Source: Gemmatimonadetes bacterium T265
GTDB lineage: Bacteria > Gemmatimonadota > Gemmatimonadetes > Gemmatimonadales > Gemmatimonadaceae
Direction: 5' to 3'
NCBI GenBank assembly: GCA_019973575.1
Contig: BPUI01000003.1
Span: 186,001-250,000 of the forward strand
DNA: 64,000 nt
Positions within the stretch are counted from its first letter, which is position 1, and each line of letters opens with the position of its first letter. The notes beneath the pieces were generated by a model. It saw nothing but the letters and a program-made list of their open reading frames with translations. It was not told where the DNA came from and did not search any database. Position numbers and translations under genes: made by a program. Below are positions 1 through 8,489 of the stretch, in pieces.

Positions 1-997
1 GCAGGTTGTTCGCCTCGACGGTGGGCTGCAGCTTCACCCACTCCTCGATCGCGTTCTTCACGAGCTGCTGTTGCGCCGCACTGAGCGACGAGACGCGCAG
101 GCCCTGATGCGCCGGGAACTTGCCGTCCTGCCCGGGGCCGAGCAGCACGTCGCTGAACGAGGTCCCGAGCGTCGCGCCGGCGAGCTGCACCGCGTTGAGC
201 GAGTTGATCATGGTGTACATCGCCACCTTGCGCGACTGCAGCGGCGTGTAGGTCACGCCGTTGAGCGTGAATACCTGGGGCTCGATGCCGACGAAGTTCG
301 GCGTGGCCGTGGGCGTCTGCGTGCCGTTGTAGTGCAGGTTGATGGCGAGGTGGTGGCCGTCGATCTTCAGGATCCACGGGCCGGTCGTCGACGGCGCGCC
401 GAGGAACGCGACGTAGTAGAGGCTGTCGCCGAAGGCCAGGGTACCGCCGCCCGGGCCGCCGCCCGGCGGGCGCGTGCTGTCCGGTGGGGTGCCGCCGCCC
501 GGGGGCGTCCCGCCGATAGGGGGCGTCCCGCCGCCCGCGCCCTGGTTCTGGTGCAGGTACGTGTCGGCCGCGCGGATCGACTGGAACGTCGTGTAGCCGG
601 CCGTGCTCAGGGCGGCCTTAGCGAGGTTGAGCGCCGCCGCCTGCTGCGCGGCGTTCAGGCTGCTGAACTTGACGCCGAGCCGCGACACGAGGTTGGTCGG
701 CAGGTTGGACCACCGGGTCGCGTTGGACGCCGTATACGCCTGCTGGAGGGTCGCGAGCTGCGTCGTGGTGAGCGTCGCCTTGAACGCGTTGGCGAGACAG
801 ACGACCTTGGCCGGGTTCTGGGTCGCCTTGGTGCAGTCGACGGTCGTCCGCGTGTCGAGCGCGAAGCTCGGGTCGGTGGCGGCGGCGAGCGACGTCGCGT
901 TCTTCGCGTCGTTGCAGGCGGCCAGGAACGTGAGGCCGCCGGCGGCGAGCACGCGGAGCGCCGAGACCGCCCGGGTGCGGAACTGGGAGGTGAACAT
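1..997 (-). CDS. DUF3500 lipoprotein (3' end outside the window)
   Basis: The minus-strand frame opens at the ATG at 997 and stays open to the window edge, giving at least 332 residues. The N-terminus has a lipoprotein signal (VLAAGGLTFLAACND, lipobox Cys), so the protein is probably anchored in a membrane facing the periplasm or surface. A Gly/Pro-rich linker (about residues 150-180) separates a helical N-terminal part from a segment reading LKIDGHHLAINLHYN and TPNFVGIEP, which matches the DUF3500 pattern of a GHH-x-S/A-x-N core followed by a P-x-F-x-G block. DUF3500 has no established biochemical function. The gene lies 15 bp downstream of the PEP-CTERM gene on the same strand and may be cotranscribed with it. 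Confidence 0.8.
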   Translation of the reverse strand, partial: MFTSQFRTRAVSALRVLAAGGLTFLAACNDAKNATSLAAATDPSFALDTRTTVDCTKATQNPAKVVCLANAFKATLTTTQLATLQQAYTASNATRWSNLPTNLVSRLGVKFSSLNAAQQAAALNLAKAALSTAGYTTFQSIRAADTYLHQNQGAGGGTPPIGGTPPGGGTPPDSTRPPGGGPGGGTLAFGDSLYYVAFLGAPSTTGPWILKIDGHHLAINLHYNGTQTPTATPNFVGIEPQVFTLNGVTYTPLQSRKVAMYTMINSLNAVQLAGATLGTSFSDVLLGPGQDGKFPAHQGLRVSSLSAAQQQLVKNAIEEWVKLQPTVEANNL

Positions 998-1012
998 GAG
1001 AGAGCCTTGCGG

Positions 1013-1660
1013 TTAGGCGGCGCGGCGGAACGCGGCACCGCGGCGGCGCGCGACAGCGCCCGCACCCGCCATGCCCAGCGAGACGAGCAGCAGCGAGCCC
1101 GGCTCGGGGACTGTCGACGCCTGTGTGCCGTAGATCTGGATCGCGATCGACGCGCCCGCGGTCGACAGGTCCGTCGCCGGCGCGTCGAAGCCGCTGAAGA
1201 CGATGTTCGGGTCGTCGAGCGTGAGGCCGTTCGCCGACAGCGGCGTGCCCGCGACGTAGTTGTAGCTGACGTCGAGCGCGTTGTTCGCGACGATGCCGAA
1301 GTAGTACGTGCGCCCGGCGAGCAGCGCGAATGAGAACGGGTTGCTCAGCACGAGCGTGTTGTCCGCCGTCGCGGCCGCGAGCGTCTGGGTCTGGCTGTAG
1401 ACGAGCTGGTTCGCGGTGGCGTCGTAGATCAGATACTTGAGGCTCGTCGCCGCGTTCGGCGTGCCGAGGTAGAAGCCGAACCGCGTGAGCGTCGTGGCCG
1501 TGCTCACGTCGACGCCCTCGCCGACGCCCTCGCCGGCGGCGCCGGCCGAGGTGGAACCGCCGACCCCGGTGTTCAGGAGCTGGGCCGATGCCGTGCCGGC
1601 ACCGAGGACGCCGACGCACAGGGCGACGGCGCCGGCGGTGAGGAACCGACGGACTCGCAT
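1013..1660 (-). CDS. PEP-CTERM sorting-domain surface protein
   Basis: This 215-residue protein has an N-terminal signal peptide (start MRVRRFLTAGAVALCVG, cleavage likely after TASAQ). It ends in the classic PEP-CTERM tripartite tail: VPEPGS, a hydrophobic helix (LLLVSLGMAGAGAV) and an Arg cluster (ARRRG). Such proteins are processed by exosortase at the inner membrane and exported, often into exopolysaccharide or biofilm matrix. No exosortase gene is in the window. The middle region is beta-rich with many Thr/Ala/Asn and resembles the generic secreted domains of this class. The ATG at 1660 was chosen because it directly precedes the signal peptide and has an AAGG element upstream. An upstream extension of the frame has no signal-peptide logic. 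The stop codon TAA sits inside a GCCTAAC heptamer. Confidence 0.88.
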   Translation of the reverse strand: MRVRRFLTAGAVALCVGVLGAGTASAQLLNTGVGGSTSAGAAGEGVGEGVDVSTATTLTRFGFYLGTPNAATSLKYLIYDATANQLVYSQTQTLAAATADNTLVLSNPFSFALLAGRTYYFGIVANNALDVSYNYVAGTPLSANGLTLDDPNIVFSGFDAPATDLSTAGASIAIQIYGTQASTVPEPGSLLLVSLGMAGAGAVARRRGAAFRRAA

Positions 1661-1916
1661 GAGTTTGCCTTGGAGAATGGTGTGAGCGACTGCGCGCGCG
1701 GCACGGGTCGGAGGCCGCCGCGGGTCGCCGGAACGTCCGGCGTGTGATAGAACCCGCACAGTACCGGATCCCCGGTGCGTCGAGACGCGCGATGTTCCGG
1801 ACGGTCCGTGCGTGATGTGAATGGCAGCCGCGCGCAGCGAACGGCACCCTCGGGCCCGGCAGCACGGCGCCCGGCGATTCACGGCCTAACGCACGGGCGC
1901 ATGAGGCCCACGGCCG

Positions 1917-3632
1917 TCACTTCACGGTCACCGTACCGCTCATCGCCGCGCCGTGGACGGCGCACTGGTACGGGTAGGTCCCCGGCGCGGTCGGCATCGT
2001 CACCGTGCGGCTGCCCGACGTGAAGATCGGCGTCGACGTGATCCGCGCCGACGCGAACGACGCGCTGTGCCGTTGGTTGTCGAGGTTCGTGAAGGTGATG
2101 ATCGTCCCGGGGGCGACCGTGATCGCCGCGGGGTGGTACGCCGTGTTCTGGATCGTCACGGCCGCCGTGGGCAACGGCGCGGGCGGCGGGGTCGGCGCGG
2201 GGGCTGGGGCCGGCGCCCCCGCGACGAACGGGCTGGCGAACCGCGGGGCGGTGAGGAACGTCGAGTCGGTGAGCGCGTTCAGGTAGGCCACGAGCGCCGC
2301 CTTCTGTGCCGCCGTGAGGCCCAGCCGTTTGGGCGTGCCGTCGGCGGCCTTGAGCCGTGCGTCGAGCCCCGGGTTGGCCTGCACCCCCGCGTCGAAGAAG
2401 TCGACGACCTGCGCCAGTGTGGTGAACCGGCCGTCGTGCATGAAGCGGGCGCGCACGCCGACGTTGCGCAACGAGGGCACCTTGAACACGCCACCGCCCG
2501 CCCCGGTGTCGGTCGCGACCGCGTCGAGCCCGATGTTGTGGACGGCGTCGCCGACCGGCGCGACGGTCGTGTGACACGAGGCGCACCCCGCGGAGCGGAA
2601 GAGCTGTTCGCCGGCCTGCTCCTGCCTCGTGAGGGTCGCCGCGAAGTTCGGAACGCCCGTCGCGGAATACGCGCCGTCGTACCGCGACCCGGCCGAGACG
2701 AGCGAGCGGACGTACTGGGCGAGCGCACGGGCGAGACGGTCGCTCGTGACGGTCGGGGTTCCGAAGGCGGACGTGAACAGCGGCCCGTAGTACGGCGTCG
2801 CGGTCAGCTTCAACACGAGGGCGTCCAGCGTCATGCCCATCTCGGTCGTGTTCTGGATCGGCTGGACGACCTGCGCCTCGAGCGTCGCGGCGCGCTCGTC
2901 CCAGAAAAAGCGCCCGCGCTGGTAGAAGCGCGCGTTCGCCGGCCCCGGCGAGTGCCGCGCCGTGAACCCGCCCGCGAAGCCGACGCTCAGGCGCGGCACG
3001 TCGCTGAAGCCGAGCGCCTGGATGTGGCACCCGGCGCAGGCAAGGCCGTCGTTGGCCGAAAGGCGGGGGTCGTAGAAGAGCACGCGCCCGAGCGTCGCGC
3101 CCGCGTCCGTGATCGGGTTCGACGCCGGCGTGTTGTCCGTCGCCACGACGGTCGTCCCGTCGATGCTGGTCGTGAAGTGTGCCGGCAGCGGGACCTCGGC
3201 GTCCGCGTACCGGAACGGCACCGCGGGCAGCGCCGGCGCGGGGAGGCCGCTCGCGAACGCGACGACCGCGAACTGGTCGCTGACCGTACGCCCGAGCGCG
3301 TCGGTCGCCGTCAGCGTCGCCGTCGTGAGACCGGGGGCGGTGGGGGTGCCCGTGACCGTCCCGCCGACCGCGCGCAGCCCGTTCGCCGGGCCGGACAACG
3401 CGAGCGTGTACGTGAGGCCGCCCGCGGCCGCGTCGGCGAACACCGTCCCGCCCTTCGTCGCGTCGTACACGATCAGCGTGCCCACGCTGGCACCGACCAC
3501 CACGTTGGCGCTCGCCACGGTCGGCGCGGCGCTCGCGGTAGCCCGGCGGACGGCCGTCGCCGAATCCTGGGAACAGGCGGTCGCGGTCGCGCTCACGAGG
3601 AGCGCGACCAGTCCCGTGTGCGGGCGCCGCAT
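1917..3632 (-). CDS. Di-heme cytochrome c peroxidase/MauG-type lipoprotein fused to a cupredoxin
   Basis: This is a 571-residue lipoprotein (MRRPHTGLVALLVSATATACS). After a signal and a short Ig-like putative cadherin-type segment (about residues 30-125) comes a di-heme peroxidase module. Heme motifs are CAGCH near residue 200 and CASCH near residue 350, with the family signatures FWDERA and MHDGRFTTLAQVVDFF. A Pro/Ala linker (about 455-475) leads to a C-terminal plastocyanin-like domain with the expected type-1 copper ligands: a His in RHSAS, then C-x-x-H-x-x-x-M in CAVHGAAM. The family reduces H2O2 or oxidises partner proteins in the periplasm. The appended copper domain could act as a built-in electron donor, which is inference. 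A longer frame to 3944 exists, but the lipoprotein signal fixes the start at 3632. Confidence 0.9.
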   Translation of the reverse strand: MRRPHTGLVALLVSATATACSQDSATAVRRATASAAPTVASANVVVGASVGTLIVYDATKGGTVFADAAAGGLTYTLALSGPANGLRAVGGTVTGTPTAPGLTTATLTATDALGRTVSDQFAVVAFASGLPAPALPAVPFRYADAEVPLPAHFTTSIDGTTVVATDNTPASNPITDAGATLGRVLFYDPRLSANDGLACAGCHIQALGFSDVPRLSVGFAGGFTARHSPGPANARFYQRGRFFWDERAATLEAQVVQPIQNTTEMGMTLDALVLKLTATPYYGPLFTSAFGTPTVTSDRLARALAQYVRSLVSAGSRYDGAYSATGVPNFAATLTRQEQAGEQLFRSAGCASCHTTVAPVGDAVHNIGLDAVATDTGAGGGVFKVPSLRNVGVRARFMHDGRFTTLAQVVDFFDAGVQANPGLDARLKAADGTPKRLGLTAAQKAALVAYLNALTDSTFLTAPRFASPFVAGAPAPAPAPTPPPAPLPTAAVTIQNTAYHPAAITVAPGTIITFTNLDNQRHSASFASARITSTPIFTSGSRTVTMPTAPGTYPYQCAVHGAAMSGTVTVK

Positions 3633-4144
3633 GGACGGAGGGAAGAGGTGGCGGGCGACGAACGGCGCGGCGCGCCGCTCCGGGCGCGCACTCACGACCG
3701 TCTGCCAGACACGCGTCGGCACGGCCCCCCTTACCGCGACCCCGGCCGCGGCCCGACCGGGTGGTCGGGACCGCGCGTCGGCGACGTCCTGCCTAACAAT
3801 CCGTCCGGCGGCGCGCGGCCGCGTCCACGCGTCGCCACCGGACCGCGCGGTACTCGCCGGAGCGCAGCGGCGGTGACGCTTACGCGTATCGGCAGGGTTC
3901 GTGACCGGCTCGGGAACCCCGCACGTGAGCGGCGCGGCGCACACGCGCGCTCACTCGTGCACGCCAGCGCGCCGTTCGCAACACCGAGCCGCCGTTCGCA
4001 ACACCGCCCCGAATCGCGCGGCGTGCTCGATCGTGTTCCGAGGAGCCGGGACGTCCGTCGACGCCGCGGCCGCCCACACCACACCCGGTCACGCACGGCA
4101 GTCGGCCGCGCGCCGGACCGGGCATCTCTCACGCGAGGCGCGTC
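3633..4144. other. Intergenic region between divergent genes
   Basis: This 512-bp spacer separates the peroxidase gene (leftward) from the gene at 4145 (rightward). It has no ORF with credible coding character. It contains one GCCTAAC heptamer (3790) and a 20-bp tandem direct repeat (3971-4010). Promoters for both flanking genes should lie here, but I could not pick a convincing -35/-10 pair. Confidence 0.6.
3971..4010. repeat. Two tandem copies of a 20-bp repeat
   Basis: Two adjacent 20-bp units (3971-3990 and 3991-4010) begin GCCGTTCGCAACACCG and differ only at two positions near their ends. They lie about 135 bp upstream of the gene at 4145. They could be paired regulator sites or a slippage product; the sequence alone does not decide. 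Confidence 0.6.
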
Positions 4145-4888
4145 ATGAGCACGACCGCGATCGGCGGCACGACGAGCACCACGACCTCGGACGCGGCGTC
4201 GTCCGTGCGCCGGCGTCACCACCACGCCGCGCCGCCGGACGGCGACGGGGGGCCGCAGAGCTTACTCAAGGGTCAGACGGTCGACGGCCTCGACCTGAGC
4301 GACCCCGGGAAGCTGATGCAGCAGCTCCAGCAGCTGGGGCAGACCGATCCGACGCAGCTCAAGCAGACCCTCTCCGACATCGCCACCAAGATGCGGAGCG
4401 TCGCGCAGGCGGCGGGGGCGCAGGCCGTGAGCGCCGCGTCCGGGACGTCCACGACTGCCGCGAGTAGCACGACCAGTGGCGCAACCGCGGCGGGCAGCGC
4501 GGCGACGACGAGCACGACCGGGACGGCGAGCTTCCCGGGGACGATGCTCAATGCGCTCGCGGACAAGTTCGACCAGGCGGCCCAGACCGGCGATCTCTCG
4601 TCGCTGATGCCGCCCGGACCGCCGCGCGCCGGGGTCGGGAGCGCGCCCGGTGCAAGCAGCACCGGCGCGCGGGCCGAGGCCGCCTACGGCGCGGCCGGCC
4701 AGACCGACGGCACGCCGGACGCGACGCTGCAGCGCCTCTTCAAGGGCGCCGGAGCGAACGCGGAGGCGGGGAGCACGTCAGACACGGACGTCGAACGGCA
4801 GATCGCCGCGCTCCGGCAGCAGATCGCGGCGCTGACGGCGTCGCTCTCGAACGGGAGTGCGGGCGGCGTGACCGGCGTCGGCGCGTAA
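4145..4888 (+). CDS. Unknown Ala/Ser/Thr/Gln-rich protein
   Basis: A 247-residue protein that I do not recognise. It opens with a Ser/Thr stretch, has a basic RRRHHH patch near residue 25, then a Gln/Leu-rich helical stretch (LMQQLQQLGQTDPTQLKQTL, about 58-77) and a long Ala/Thr/Ser low-complexity segment (about 95-140). A second helical stretch precedes a C-terminal heptad-like segment (VERQIAALRQQIAALTASL) typical of a short coiled coil. There is no signal peptide or membrane helix. It is monocistronic, followed by a strong hairpin (4910-4948). Codon use fits the neighbouring chromosome, so it is probably a real, lineage-restricted gene. The low-complexity design suggests a structural or oligomeric role, but no function can be assigned. 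Confidence 0.65.
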   Translation: MSTTAIGGTTSTTTSDAASSVRRRHHHAAPPDGDGGPQSLLKGQTVDGLDLSDPGKLMQQLQQLGQTDPTQLKQTLSDIATKMRSVAQAAGAQAVSAASGTSTTAASSTTSGATAAGSAATTSTTGTASFPGTMLNALADKFDQAAQTGDLSSLMPPGPPRAGVGSAPGASSTGARAEAAYGAAGQTDGTPDATLQRLFKGAGANAEAGSTSDTDVERQIAALRQQIAALTASLSNGSAGGVTGVGA

Positions 4889-4909
4889 CTCACAGGACAC
4901 ACGCCGGCA

Positions 4910-4948
4910 CGCGGAGATGTGCCGCTCGGCAGCGGGCACGTCTCCGCG
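4910..4948 (+). terminator. Hairpin after the gene at 4145
   Basis: Left arm 4910-4926 and right arm 4931-4948 pair with two defects over 17-18 bp around a four-base loop. It starts 22 bp after the stop codon at 4888. There is no T-run, so it is either a rho-independent terminator of the weak high-GC type or an mRNA 3'-end stabiliser. Confidence 0.55.
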
Positions 4949-5203
4949 CGGTCGTATCGAGGCATTCACCGAGCGAGTCGCGGCCCCCAGTGCCCGCGCG
5001 TCGGCGTGTCGGGACCGGGCCTGCGCTCGACGCGGCGGTCCGCGATCGCAGACGCGGCAGGCAGAACGCGAGGCGACGCGGGGCGTGGGACCGCCGAGGC
5101 CGACCTCGACGTCGTCTCGGTGCATGCGATCACGCACCCGGCCCCGGCCACAGCCCTCGCGTTTACCTGCGCGTTGCGCCACGTCGCGTAAACAGCGGGC
5201 GGC

Positions 5204-6495
5204 CTCAATGGGTCAGCGCACGACCCGCCTGTTGGTGAGCTTACGCCGATGATGCGTTAGGCGCTATCCCGTCTGGGCCAGCGCGAGGAAGTGCTCGGCG
5301 GGCGTGCGCCACCCGAGCGTCTCGCTCGGCCGCCCGTTGAGCTCCCGCGCGATCGCGTCGAGCTGGCGCGCCGGGACCGCGCGCAGGTCGGCGCCTTTGG
5401 GCAGGTACTGCCGGAGCAGCCCGTTCGTGTTCTCGTTGGTGCCCCGCTGCCACGGGCTGCGGGGGTCGCAGAAGTAGACCTGCACCCCCGAGTCGACGGT
5501 GAACCGGACGTGCTCGGCCATCTCCAGCCCCCGGTCCCACGTGAGCGAGCGCGTGAGTTCCTGCGGCAGCCGGGCGACGGCGCGGGCGAGCGTGACGCGC
5601 ATGACCGGCGCCTTGTAGCCGTCGGGCACCGGGAAGAGGAGCGTGTAGCGGCTCGTGCGCTCGACGAGCGTGCCCACGGCAGTGCCCCGGGCGCCGAACA
5701 GGAGGTCGCCCTCCCAGTGCCCGGGTACGGCGCGGTCTTCCACCTCAGCCGGGCGCTCGCGGATCGACACGGCGTCCTTGATCTGCCCACGGCCCTGGCG
5801 CCGGCCGTTCTGGGCGCCACGGGGGCGGCGCATCGTCCGCCCAGTCCGCAGGTGCTGCGTCAGCTCGCGCCGCAGGGCGCCGCGCCCCTGCACGAACAGC
5901 GACACGTAGATGGTCTCGTGCGACACGTGCATCGCGGGGGCGTCCGGGTACGTGCGCCGCAGCCAGTGGGCGATCTGCTCGGGCGACCAGCGCAGGGCCA
6001 GCTTGCGCTCGACCACCCGACGCAGGCGCGCGTGCTGCGCGAGGCGTGCCGGCTTCGGGCGCGCGGCGCGTCGCCAGGCTGCCGCGTCCGCGCGCGCCGC
6101 CCGATAGTGCGCCCGCCCGCCGTTGCGTGCTACCTCGCGGCTAACAGTCGTGTGCGCCCGGCCGAGCCGCCCGGCCGAGCCGCCCGGCGATGGCGCGGCA
6201 GGAGTCGCTGGCGGCCAGGCCGCGCGAGATCTCCTCGCGCTCGGCCGCCGTGAGCGCCGCCTCGGCGCGCGTCGGCGGCGCGCGTCGGCACCCGCCCGTG
6301 GCCGCGAGGAAGCGCCCCACCGCGTGCAGATGCGTGTGGAAATGCCGCCCGATGGCGCGCAGCGACTCGCCACGCCGCCACCGCGTCCAGAGTTCATCCG
6401 GCTCCGCCGGCGTCCAGCCGCCGCGTCCTGTTCTCCGCATCCGTCACCTCGCCGCATCGCCCGGTGCTACCCCGGTGGTGCAGCGACCCGTTGAG
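5204..6495 (-). mobile_element. IS30-family insertion sequence (about 1.29 kb)
   Basis: The element is bounded by imperfect terminal inverted repeats: 5204 onward reads CTCAATGGGTCAGCGCACGACC, and the reverse strand from 6495 reads CTCAACGGGTCGCTGCACCACC. The only ORF inside is an IS30-type transposase on the minus strand. No convincing target duplication flanks it, so a deletion or recombination may have removed one. The right end abuts the first in-frame codons of the integron integrase at 6495-6500, and no integrase N-terminus is found left of 5204. The element therefore replaced the 5' end of intI. Confidence 0.75.
5264..6440 (-). pseudogene. IS30-family transposase, broken by a 13-bp tandem duplication
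   Basis: The N-terminal helix-turn-helix part (start MRRTGRGGWTPAEPDELW at 6440, then LTAAEREEISRGLAA) lies in one frame and ends at a stop after 6141. From HTTVSREVARNGG onward the protein continues in another frame to 5264, carrying the IS30 integrase-core motifs GHWEGDLLFG, LTWDRGLEMAEH and WQRGTNENTNGLLRQYLPKG, with DDE residues present. The switch coincides with two tandem copies of a 13-bp unit (6156-6168 and 6169-6181). Removing one copy restores one continuous reading frame of about 388 codons. The transposase is probably inactive unless frameshifting occurs. Confidence 0.85.
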
Positions 6496-6509
6496 AGCGC
6501 CTCGCGTGG

Positions 6510-7466
6510 GTGCGTCGCTTCGTGCACCACAGCGGCGACCGTCACCCGGCGGCGCTGGACGCCGGCGCCGTCGAGGCGTTCCTCTCCGATCTCGCGACGC
6601 GCCACCGCGTGAGCGCGTCGACGCAAAACCAGGCCCGGGCCGCGCTCCTCTTCCTCTACCGGGTCGTGCTCGAGGCGCCGCGGCCCGGCCTCGACGGCGT
6701 GACCCGGGCGAAGCGCCCGCCGCGGCTGCCCACCGTCCTCACCCGCGGCGAAGTAGACGCCGTGCTCGCCGCGCTCGGGGCCGCGCGGGCGCCGTACCTG
6801 CTCGTCGGCCGGCTCCTGTACGGGGCGGGGCTCCGGCGCATGGAAGGCCTGCACCTCCGGGTGAAGGACCTGGACATCGCGCGCGGCGAACTCCTCGTCC
6901 GGTCGGGCAAGGGCGGGAAGGACCGCGTGACGGTGCTGCCGGCCGTCGCGGCGGACGCGCTGACCGTGCATCTCGTTCGAGTCCGCGCCCTCCACGCGCG
7001 CGACCTGGCCGACGGGGGCGGCCGGGTCGCCATGCCGGGCGCGCTCGCGCGCAAACTGCCCGGCGCGGCCGCGTCGTGGCCGTGGCAGTGGGTGTTCCCG
7101 GCGACGAGTCGGTATCGGGATCCGGCCACCGGCGCGCCCTGCCGCCACCACCTGCACGAGACCGCCGTCCAACGCGCCGTGCGCGACGCCGCGGTCCGCG
7201 CAGGGCTGACGAAGCGCGTCACCTGCCACACGTTCCGGCACTCGTTCGCCACGCACCTGCTCGAGGCCGGGTACGACATCCGGACCGTGCAAGAGCTGCT
7301 GGGGCACCGCGACGTGCGCACGACCATGATCTACACGCACGTGCTCAACCGCGGGGGGCGGGGCGTCATCGGCCCGATCGACCTGCCGGCCCGAGGCGGC
7401 GGGCCTCCGGCCGCGCCTCCGGCGGCCCCGGCAACTCCGGCGGCGGACCCGGACGGCCGCCGGTGA
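6510..7466 (+). CDS. intI: Integron integrase IntI (5'-truncated tyrosine recombinase)
   Basis: The protein matches IntI throughout. R109 (GAGLRR), K134 (GKGGKDR), H240/R243 ([12 protein letters not shown]), H266 ([11 protein letters not shown]) and Y275 (MIYTH) form the catalytic set. The IntI-specific insert that separates integron integrases from XerC/D is present near residues 176-196 ([19 protein letters not shown]). Homology runs upstream of the first usable GTG (6510) to about 6501 (LAWVRRF), then stops at the IS30 end at 6495. Roughly the first 30 residues of a normal 330-340 residue integrase, plus its promoter, are missing. IntI normally recombines attC x attI. Here the gene points toward the cassette array rather than away from it. 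Activity is doubtful because of the truncation. Confidence 0.92.
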   Translation: MRRFVHHSGDRHPAALDAGAVEAFLSDLATRHRVSASTQNQARAALLFLYRVVLEAPRPGLDGVTRAKRPPRLPTVLTRGEVDAVLAALGAARAPYLLVGRLLYGAGLRRMEGLHLRVKDLDIARGELLVRSGKGGKDRVTVLPAVAADALTVHLVRVRALHARDLADGGGRVAMPGALARKLPGAAASWPWQWVFPATSRYRDPATGAPCRHHLHETAVQRAVRDAAVRAGLTKRVTCHTFRHSFATHLLEAGYDIRTVQELLGHRDVRTTMIYTHVLNRGGRGVIGPIDLPARGGGPPAAPPAAPATPAADPDGRR

Positions 7467-7487
7467 TCCGCTCGACGCGCGTCGCGC

Positions 7488-7675
7488 GTTGGGCGGGTCT
7501 GTCTATCGCCGACGGGCGAACGCGCGGAGTCCGCCCGTATCGCGCAGCCGGCGCGCGACTTGGGCGGTTGCTGGCTGGATCCGGGCGCGGGTGTTACACT
7601 CGCGCGGGCGCACGATAGGCCGACCGGCGCGCCGCATCGGCGCTGCTACACGGACCTGTCGAATGAGCGTTAGAC
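7488..7675 (+). other. Candidate attI region
   Basis: The array should join intI through an attI site. In the 3' flank of intI two heptamers fit the recombination core GTTRRRY: GTTGGGC at 7488-7494 (21 bp after the intI stop) and GTTAGAC at 7669-7675. No RYYYAAC partner or L boxes lie before them, as expected for attI rather than attC. The second is favoured because the first cassette gene follows it directly. The site is defined by position and core only. Confidence 0.45.
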
Positions 7676-7737
7676 GCCAACACGCATCGCGGTACGCCGA
7701 AATCATCAGCTTCCCACTTCCATGCCCAGTTTCACCG

Positions 7738-7992
7738 ATGAGCGACTTTCTTCAGCGCGCGGGATCTATCGGTCGTGGCGCGTGGGGCGACGAGCAGAAG
7801 CTCCTGAGCGACGGTCTCAACGACTACTCCGCCCAGGAAGCCCGGCTGGCGACGGTGCACGGACGTCAGGACGTCTCGGCGATTGCCGTTCTTCTCGACG
7901 GCCTCAACGTTCAGCTCCGCGCACTTCGGCGCACAGCATTCCTGATCCTCCTCGTGGCGTTCGCGATCTTGTTCGTCTTGGTGCGACGCTGA
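7738..7992 (+). CDS. Small C-tail membrane protein (cassette 1)
   Basis: An 84-residue protein starting MSDFLQRAGSIGRGAW. The N-terminal 60 residues look soluble and helical. The C-terminus is one hydrophobic segment (TAFLILLVAFAILFVLV) ending in two arginines, so it should sit in the inner membrane with its N-terminus in the cytoplasm. No family is recognised. It lies 62 bp after the likely attI/cassette boundary and 31 bp before the next gene. An in-frame ATG at 7663 would place the attI core inside the gene and is less likely. Base composition is lower in GC than the chromosomal neighbours, in keeping with a captured cassette. Confidence 0.6.
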   Translation: MSDFLQRAGSIGRGAWGDEQKLLSDGLNDYSAQEARLATVHGRQDVSAIAVLLDGLNVQLRALRRTAFLILLVAFAILFVLVRR

Positions 7993-8023
7993 CGTCGGCT
8001 CGAACCCGAGGAACTGAACCCGC

Positions 8024-8488
8024 ATGGTCCGTCCCCGGACGTGGTTCCTCGTCGCGGTGGGTGCGCTCGGTGCGCCCGCCTGCTCGCGATTCGGCTCCCG
8101 AACCGTCTTCCAGGCGGTCGCGGTCTGCCCGTCGCCCGATGGGCGGTACGCGGCGACGTTCTTCCGCCAGTCGGGCGGCGGCGCGGCCGGGTGGGCCCTC
8201 GGTGGCGTGCAGCTCCACCGGGCGGACACGGTCGCGGCCGAGGCGCGCCGGCCGGCGTTCGCCGCGTACCAGAGCTGGACGGGGCACGTGTACTGGTCCG
8301 GGCCGCGCGAGGTCACGGTCGAGTACCCGGCCGTCGCGTCGGTCCGGCTCCTCGAAGGCGTGGCGGCCCTGCCCGACACGGTCTGGATCGTGCCGCGCCC
8401 GGTGCGCGGCATGGAGCACGACCTGTCGGACGTGCCAGAGTGCGCCCCATACCGCCCGTCGTGGGAGCGCCGTGCGCCTGGCGTCTAA
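8024..8488 (+). CDS. Putative lipoprotein of unknown function (cassette 1)
   Basis: A 154-residue protein with a likely lipoprotein signal (MVRPRTWFLVAVGALGAPACS). The mature part contains VAVCPSPDGRYAATFFRQSGGG and a repeated Trp/Tyr-rich beta pattern, as in small periplasmic beta-domain proteins. I do not recognise a named family. The TAA stop (8486-8488) lies within the GTCTAAC box of attC1, the usual tight packing of a cassette gene against its attC. It shares its cassette with the small membrane protein upstream; two-gene cassettes are less common than single-gene ones. Confidence 0.65.
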   Translation: MVRPRTWFLVAVGALGAPACSRFGSRTVFQAVAVCPSPDGRYAATFFRQSGGGAAGWALGGVQLHRADTVAAEARRPAFAAYQSWTGHVYWSGPREVTVEYPAVASVRLLEGVAALPDTVWIVPRPVRGMEHDLSDVPECAPYRPSWERRAPGV

Positions 8489-8489
8489 C
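8483..8489 (+). other. attC1 left core (R'' box), separated from the rest of the site by an IS
   Basis: GTCTAAC fits the RYYYAAC consensus and overlaps the stop codon of the cassette gene. The remainder of attC1 resumes at 9845, after the IS110-family element. The adjacent CGTCTAAC octamer is repeated on the minus strand at 8762-8769, at the end of the IS transposase gene. Confidence 0.65.

Noticed and set aside
4917-5252. Small overlapping ORFs between the gene at 4145 and IS30
   Set aside because: They are Arg-rich with no ribosome site or homology and overlap one another in several frames; I see no real gene in 4949-5203.
5190-6510. Target-site duplication flanking the IS30 element
   Set aside because: The bases next to the two inverted repeats (5195-5203 and 6496-6504) do not match; consistent with a deletion adjacent to the insertion.
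7568-7600. Cassette promoter with TTGCTG (7568) and TACACT (7595)
   Set aside because: The spacing of 21 bp is too long and the -35 box is weak; no array promoter can be claimed.
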